Of a stretch of DNA of 64,000 nt, positions 59,450 to 64,000 are shown one piece after another. Below the pieces are notes generated by a model, which was given only the letters and a program-made list of their open reading frames with translations, searched no databases and was not told where the DNA came from. Numbering within the stretch: position 1 is the first letter of the stretch; every line of letters begins with the position of its first letter. Source of the stretch: Lachnospiraceae bacterium (GTDB lineage: Bacteria > Bacillota > Clostridia > Lachnospirales > Lachnospiraceae); the NCBI GenBank assembly GCA_022796795.1, contig JAAWJI010000022.1:1-64000 (forward strand), written 5' to 3'. A program made the translations under genes and the position numbers.

Positions 59450-60070
59450 ATGGCAAGCGTATCTGTTTATAATATGGAAGGCAAAGAAGTTGGCACAATG
59501 GAATTAAGCGATGCGGTGTTCGGCGTGGAAGTAAACGACCACCTGGTACACATGGCTGTTGTGGCTCAGCTTGCAAATAAGCGTCAGGGAACCCAGAAAG
59601 CAAAGACTCGTTCTGAGGTATCCGGTGGCGGAAGAAAACCGTGGAGGCAGAAGGGAACCGGTCATGCAAGACAGGGTTCAACCAGAGCTCCCCAGTGGAC
59701 CGGCGGCGGTATGGTATTCGCACCCGTTCCCAGAGATTACACCATTCGTCTGAACAAGAAAGAGAAGAGACTGGCTCTCAAATCCGCTCTCACCTCCCGG
59801 GTACAGGAGAACAAGCTGATTGTGGTAGACGAGCTGAAGTTCGACGAGATCAAGACCAAAAACTTCCAGGCTACCATGAAGAACCTGAATGTGAACAAGG
59901 CTCTGGTAGTGCTGAAGGACAATGATCCCAATGTGGTGCTGTCCGCCCGGAACATCCCGGATGTAAAGACAGCTCTCACCAACACCATCAACGTATTTGA
60001 CATCCTGAAATATAATACCGTGATCTTAACCAAGGATGCGGTAGCTACCATTGAGGAGGTGTACGCATAA
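59450..60070 (+). CDS. rplD: 50S ribosomal protein L4
   Basis: 206 residues with the long basic loop [19 protein letters not shown] that lines the exit tunnel. Its stop overlaps the rplW start (TAATG). In some bacteria L4 represses this operon; no such site is evident here. Confidence 0.98.
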   Translation: MASVSVYNMEGKEVGTMELSDAVFGVEVNDHLVHMAVVAQLANKRQGTQKAKTRSEVSGGGRKPWRQKGTGHARQGSTRAPQWTGGGMVFAPVPRDYTIRLNKKEKRLALKSALTSRVQENKLIVVDELKFDEIKTKNFQATMKNLNVNKALVVLKDNDPNVVLSARNIPDVKTALTNTINVFDILKYNTVILTKDAVATIEEVYA

Positions 60071-60369
60071 TGGCAGATATTAAGTATTACGACGTCATCC
60101 TGAAGCCGGTCATCACCGAGAAGAGCATGGCAGCCATGGGTGAGAAGAAATATACGTTCTTAGTGCACACAGAGGCAAATAAGAGCCAGATCAAAGAGGC
60201 CGTAGAGAAAATGTTCGCAGGCACCAAGGTGGCCAGCGTAAACACCATGAACCTGGACGGCAAGAAAAAGCGTCGGGGCATGACCGTAGGCCGCACGGCA
60301 AAGACCAAAAAGGCTATCGTTCAGCTGACTGCTGACAGTAAAGATATTGAGATTTTTGAGGGCCTATAA
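60070..60369 (+). CDS. rplW: 50S ribosomal protein L23
   Basis: 99 residues; [20 protein letters not shown] is the L23 signature. L23 sits at the tunnel exit and docks trigger factor and SRP. Overlaps rplD by one base. An unusually long 142-bp gap to rplB follows. Confidence 0.98.
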   Translation: MADIKYYDVILKPVITEKSMAAMGEKKYTFLVHTEANKSQIKEAVEKMFAGTKVASVNTMNLDGKKKRRGMTVGRTAKTKKAIVQLTADSKDIEIFEGL

Positions 60370-60511
60370 GACTTGGCGATGCATGGAACACTTGGCGAGG
60401 TGTTTTCGAGCCTGGTGTGAAAGCACACAGAGTGCCAAAGCCGAAAGCGACACAATATACACAAACAAGTGTGATAACAAATAACAGAGACAATGAAAGG
60501 AGTGAACTGTA
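60370..60511 (+). other. Long rplW-rplB intercistronic region
   Basis: 142 bases instead of the usual ~10-40. Contains small stems AACAC-TTGGCGAG-GTGTT and GTGTG-AAAG-CACAC, but no ORF with a ribosome site. It may be a processing or regulatory element. Confidence 0.4.
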
Positions 60512-61354
60512 ATGGGAATTAAAACATACCGCCCATATACACCTTCCAGAAGACATATGACCAGCTCTGATTTTTCCGAGATCACAAAGACGACTCCGGA
60601 AAAATCCTTAGTGGTTTCCCTGAATAAAAATGCTGGCCGTAACAACCAGGGTAAAATTACAGTGAGACACCGCGGAGGCGGTTCCAGAAGAAAATACAGA
60701 ATCATTGATTTTAAGAGAAGAAAAGACAATATTCCGGCAAACGTAATCGGTATCGAGTACGATCCGAACCGCAGCGCCAATATCGCTCTGATCTGCTACG
60801 CAGACGGCGAGAAGGCTTATATCCTGGCTCCTCAGGGCCTGGAGGTAGGCATGCACGTGATGAACGGCCCGGAGGCCGAGGTGAAAGTAGGTAACTGCCT
60901 TCCCTTATCCGGAATCCCCGTTGGTACGCAGGTACACAACATTGAGCTGTATCCCGGCAAGGGCGGCCAGATGGTTCGTTCCGCTGGAAACAGTGCACAG
61001 CTTATGGCAAAAGAAGGAAAATACGCCACCTTACGTCTCCCCTCCGGAGAGATGCGTATGGTTCCCATGAACTGCCGGGCAACCGTAGGCGTGGTAGGAA
61101 ACGGCGATCACAACCTGATCAATATTGGTAAAGCAGGACGCAAGCGTCACATGGGTATCCGCCCTACAGTCCGCGGTTCCGTCATGAACCCCAACGACCA
61201 TCCCCACGGCGGTGGTGAGGGCAAGACTGGTATCGGCCGTCCGGGTCCCTGCACTCCCTGGGGTAAACCGGCACTTGGTTTGAAGACCAGAAAGAAGAAC
61301 AAGAAGTCCAATAAGCTGATCGTAAGAAGACGTGACGGCAGAACATTCAAGTAA
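60512..61354 (+). CDS. rplB: 50S ribosomal protein L2
   Basis: 280 residues with [17 protein letters not shown] start and the [20 protein letters not shown] catalytic-region loop containing the essential histidine. AAAGGAGTG upstream. L2 is required for subunit association. Confidence 0.98.
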   Translation: MGIKTYRPYTPSRRHMTSSDFSEITKTTPEKSLVVSLNKNAGRNNQGKITVRHRGGGSRRKYRIIDFKRRKDNIPANVIGIEYDPNRSANIALICYADGEKAYILAPQGLEVGMHVMNGPEAEVKVGNCLPLSGIPVGTQVHNIELYPGKGGQMVRSAGNSAQLMAKEGKYATLRLPSGEMRMVPMNCRATVGVVGNGDHNLINIGKAGRKRHMGIRPTVRGSVMNPNDHPHGGGEGKTGIGRPGPCTPWGKPALGLKTRKKNKKSNKLIVRRRDGRTFK

Positions 61355-61366
61355 GGAGGAAAACCC

Positions 61367-61645
61367 ATGGCTCGCTCATTAAAAAAAGGACCATTTGCAG
61401 ATGAAAGCTTACTGAAGAAAGTAGATGCGATGAACGCAGCAGGCGATAAGGCCGTAATCAAGACCTGGTCCCGCCGCTCCACCATCTTTCCGCAGATGGT
61501 AGGTCATACAATCGCGGTACACGATGGAAGAAGACATGTGCCTGTATATATCACAGAGGATATGGTAGGACATAAATTAGGAGAATTCGTTCCCACCAGA
61601 ACCTATCGTGGACATGGAAAAGACGAGAAAAAATCCAAACGTTAA
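61367..61645 (+). CDS. rpsS: 30S ribosomal protein S19
   Basis: 92 residues; [20 protein letters not shown] and [18 protein letters not shown] are S19 signatures. AAGGAGG upstream, 12 bp after rplB. Confidence 0.98.
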   Translation: MARSLKKGPFADESLLKKVDAMNAAGDKAVIKTWSRRSTIFPQMVGHTIAVHDGRRHVPVYITEDMVGHKLGEFVPTRTYRGHGKDEKKSKR

Positions 61646-61680
61646 TCGTATGTATACTTTGAAAGGAGGACTCATCTAAA

Positions 61681-62067
61681 ATGGCTAAGGGACATAGAAG
61701 TCAGATTAAGAGAGAGAGAAATGCCCAGAAAGATACCAGACCGTCAGCTAAGCTGTCTTACGCCCGGGTATCTGTTCAAAAGGCATGCTTCGTATTAGAT
61801 GCAATCAGAGGCAAGGATGTGCAGACTGCACTTGGTATCGTGATGTACAATCCCAGATATGCTTCCACCTTGATTGAGAAATTGCTGAAATCAGCCATTG
61901 CAAATGCTGAGAATAATAATGGAATGAATGTGAATAACCTTTATGTGGCAGAGTGCTACGCAAATAAAGGACCTACAATGAAGAGAATCAGACCGAGAGC
62001 ACAGGGCAGAGCTTACAGGATCGAAAAGAGAATGAGCCACATCACAATCGTGCTTGATGAGAAATAG
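61681..62067 (+). CDS. rplV: 50S ribosomal protein L22
   Basis: 128 residues; RIRPRAQGRAYRIEKRMSHI is the tunnel-lining L22 signature in which macrolide-resistance changes occur in other species. AAAGGAGG upstream. Confidence 0.98.
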   Translation: MAKGHRSQIKRERNAQKDTRPSAKLSYARVSVQKACFVLDAIRGKDVQTALGIVMYNPRYASTLIEKLLKSAIANAENNNGMNVNNLYVAECYANKGPTMKRIRPRAQGRAYRIEKRMSHITIVLDEK

Positions 62068-62077
62068 GAGGTAAAGC

Positions 62078-62734
62078 ATGGGACAGAAAGTTAATCCGCA
62101 CGGCCTGAGAGTCGGCGTAATTAAGGACTGGGATTCGAAATGGTATGCTGATGCTGACTTCGCTGATTATCTGGTAGAAGATTATAACATCAGAAAATTC
62201 CTGAAAAAGAAATTATACAATGCAGGTGTTTCCAAGATTGAGATCGAGAGAGCTTCCGATCGCGTAAAGATCATTATCTACACCGCAAAGCCGGGCGTGG
62301 TAATCGGTAAGGGTGGTTCTGAGATCGAGAAGGTAAAGGCAGAGTTAAAGCAGTTTACGGACAAGAAGCTGATCGTGGACATCAAGGAGATCAAGAGACC
62401 GGACCGTGATGCACAGTTGGTTGCAGAGAATATTGCACTGCAGCTGGAGAATCGTGTTTCCTTCCGCCGCGCCATGAAGTCCGCCATGTCCAGAACCATG
62501 AAGGCCGGAGCAAAGGGAATCAAGACTTCCGCATCCGGACGTCTGGGCGGAGCTGATATGGCCCGTACAGAATTCTACAGCGAGGGAACCATTCCGCTGC
62601 AGACACTGAGAGCAGATATTGACTACGGATTCGCTGAGGCAGATACCACCTACGGCAAGGTTGGCGTAAAGGTATGGGTCTACAAGGGCGAGATACTTCC
62701 GACGAAGGGCAACAAGGAAGGGAGCGATAAATAA
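62078..62734 (+). CDS. rpsC: 30S ribosomal protein S3
   Basis: 218 residues; [20 protein letters not shown] start, KH domain with [11 protein letters not shown]. Stop overlaps rplP start by one base (TAATG). Confidence 0.98.
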   Translation: MGQKVNPHGLRVGVIKDWDSKWYADADFADYLVEDYNIRKFLKKKLYNAGVSKIEIERASDRVKIIIYTAKPGVVIGKGGSEIEKVKAELKQFTDKKLIVDIKEIKRPDRDAQLVAENIALQLENRVSFRRAMKSAMSRTMKAGAKGIKTSASGRLGGADMARTEFYSEGTIPLQTLRADIDYGFAEADTTYGKVGVKVWVYKGEILPTKGNKEGSDK

Positions 62735-63174
62735 TGTTAATGCCGAAAAGAGTGAAACGTCGTAAACAGTTCCGCGGTTCCATGACTGGCAAGGCGTTGA
62801 GAGGAAATAAGATTACCATGGGCGAGTATGGTATTGTTGCCACAGAGCCCTGTTGGATTAAATCCAATCAGATTGAAGCAGCCCGTGTTGCTATGACTCG
62901 TTATATCAAGCGTGGTGGTAAGGTGTGGATCAAGATTTTCCCGGATAAGCCCGTAACCACGAAACCGGCAGAGACACGTATGGGTTCCGGTAAAGGAACG
63001 CTGGAGTACTGGGTAGCAGTCGTAAAGCCCGGCCGTGTGATGTTTGAGATCGCCGGTGTACCTGAAGAAACAGCCAGAGAAGCGTTGCGCCTTGCTATGC
63101 ACAAGCTGCCCTGCAAGTGTAAGATCGTTTCTAAAGCAGACTTAGAAGGCGGTGATAACAGTGAAAATGAATAA
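62734..63174 (+). CDS. rplP: 50S ribosomal protein L16
   Basis: 146 residues; [15 protein letters not shown] start and [20 protein letters not shown] signature. The 3' end overlaps rpmC by 14 bases. Confidence 0.98.
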   Translation: MLMPKRVKRRKQFRGSMTGKALRGNKITMGEYGIVATEPCWIKSNQIEAARVAMTRYIKRGGKVWIKIFPDKPVTTKPAETRMGSGKGTLEYWVAVVKPGRVMFEIAGVPEETAREALRLAMHKLPCKCKIVSKADLEGGDNSENE

Positions 63175-63364
63175 GTATGTAGAAGAATTAAAGGCAAAAT
63201 CTGCTGCAGAGTTAAAGGAAGAATTAGTAGCTGCTAAGAAGGAACTTTTCAACCTGAGATTCCAGAACGCAACCAATCAGCTGGATAACACAAGCAGGAT
63301 CAAAGAGGTTCGCAAGAACATCGCCAGAATTCAGACTGTTATCGCTGAGAAAGCGAATGCATAA
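63161..63364 (+). CDS. rpmC: 50S ribosomal protein L29
   Basis: 67 residues from the GTG at 63161 (GGCGGTGAT four bases upstream); GTG 63152 and ATG 63167 are alternatives. [20 protein letters not shown] is the L29 signature. Confidence 0.95.
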   Translation: MKMNKYVEELKAKSAAELKEELVAAKKELFNLRFQNATNQLDNTSRIKEVRKNIARIQTVIAEKANA

Positions 63365-63385
63365 CATTGCGGAAGGAGAATAGTC

Positions 63386-63640
63386 GTGGAAAGAAATTTG
63401 AGAAAGACACGTAGAGGCAAGGTAGTCAGCAACAAGATGGATAAGACGATTGTTGTTGCCGTGGAAGATCATGTGAAGCACCCCCTTTACGGTAAGATTG
63501 TAAAAGATACCTACAAGCTGAAGGCGCATGACGAGAACAACGAGTGCAATATCGGCGATACCGTAGAAGTTATGGAAACAAGACCGCTGTCCAAGGATAA
63601 GAGATGGAGACTGGTCAGCGTTGTTGAGAAGGCGAAATAA
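63386..63640 (+). CDS. rpsQ: 30S ribosomal protein S17
   Basis: 84 residues from a GTG start with GGAAGGAG upstream. [20 protein letters not shown] and the [18 protein letters not shown] end are S17 signatures. Confidence 0.98.
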   Translation: MERNLRKTRRGKVVSNKMDKTIVVAVEDHVKHPLYGKIVKDTYKLKAHDENNECNIGDTVEVMETRPLSKDKRWRLVSVVEKAK

Positions 63641-63676
63641 GCTTTGCCTGTGGAGAAATAGAAGGAGGTTACCAGC

Positions 63677-64000
63677 ATGGTACAACAGGAATCCAGACTG
63701 AAAGTCGCTGATAACACTGGTGCGAAAGAGTTGCTCTGTATCCGTGTTATGGGCGGTTCGACGAGAAGATATGCGAACATCGGTGACATTATCGTAGCTT
63801 CTGTTAAAGATGCAACACCTGGCGGAGTTGTTAAAAAGGGCGATGTGGTAAAGGCCGTTGTGGTTCGCACAGTAAAGGGCGCACGCCGTAAGGACGGTTC
63901 TTACATCAGATTCGATGAGAACGCTGCTGTAATTATCAAGGATGACAAAAATCCAAGAGGAACCCGTATCTTTGGGCCGGTAGCAAGAGAGCTTCGTGAC
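63677..64000 (+). CDS. rplN: 50S ribosomal protein L14 (partial, runs off window)
   Basis: 108 codons are visible from ATG 63677 (AGAAGGAGGT upstream) with no stop before the edge; full length is about 122. [20 protein letters not shown] is the L14 start, and [11 protein letters not shown] is near the C-terminus, so only the last dozen or so residues are missing. Confidence 0.98.
   Translation, partial: MVQQESRLKVADNTGAKELLCIRVMGGSTRRYANIGDIIVASVKDATPGGVVKKGDVVKAVVVRTVKGARRKDGSYIRFDENAAVIIKDDKNPRGTRIFGPVARELRD

Overview
The window looks like a chromosomal segment of a gut-type Clostridia, most probably a Lachnospiraceae member. The signs are moderate GC with strong AGGAGG-type ribosome binding sites, frequent TTG/GTG starts, a standard Firmicutes S10 ribosomal-protein operon, a class II fructose-bisphosphate aldolase, a PrdX-like deacylase, and several carbohydrate-catabolic islands each with its own regulator and ABC or GPH transporter. 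No tRNA, rRNA or CRISPR array was recognised. All calls come from reading the sequence; no database search was run.

Layout. (1) 1-2515: the 3' end of an ISL3-type insertion sequence, a methyltransferase and divergent LysR regulator, and a short variant peptide deformylase. (2) 2588-10880: a complete four-gene Wadjet (jetABCD) plasmid/phage defence operon and a URO-D-family gene, bracketed by an inverted pair of a dispersed ~120-bp repeat. (3) 11064-21842: a catabolic island with two zinc alcohol dehydrogenases, an AraC regulator, a split transketolase, two tandem Fe-S old-yellow-enzyme/FAD oxidoreductases and a GPH sugar transporter. (4) 21953-24307: an orphan YidC insertase co-transcribed with a membrane-anchored MerR regulator, and a small ORF plus lipoprotein pair.

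(5) 24826-37035: a long sugar operon with a ribose-type ABC importer, MtaA-like methyltransferase, metallo-hydrolase, Tm-1-like ATP-binding protein, RpiB- and TpiA-type isomerases, class II aldolase and GntR regulator, followed by a RuBisCO-like protein. The set resembles tetrulose-phosphate/apionate-type branched-sugar catabolism but has no recognisable kinase. (6) 37121-46396: a GH25 muramidase, then a fucosidase regulon (two intracellular GH29 enzymes, a CUT1 importer without ATPase, an IclR regulator) with shared operator-like motifs at three promoters. (7) 46536-49860: a MITE-like element, a MATE exporter, and a candidate yybP-ykoY (Mn2+) riboswitch with terminator in front of an orphan OadB/OadG-like pair.

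(8) 49922-57810: housekeeping and small genes (HTH protein, fba, a DUF3006-like protein, PrdX-like deacylase, rRNA methyltransferase, split ThrE exporter), a deoR/mtlD double pseudogene that looks like a deletion scar, and a shikimate-dehydrogenase-like gene with an altered substrate motif. (9) 58082-64000: promoter, leader and the S10 operon from rpsJ to a truncated rplN at the window edge.

The most promising leads are the RuBisCO-like/tetrose-isomerase sugar operon, the riboswitch-controlled orphan OadB/OadG pair, the membrane MerR-YidC operon, the split-transketolase/tandem-OYE island, and the three-promoter IclR regulon.
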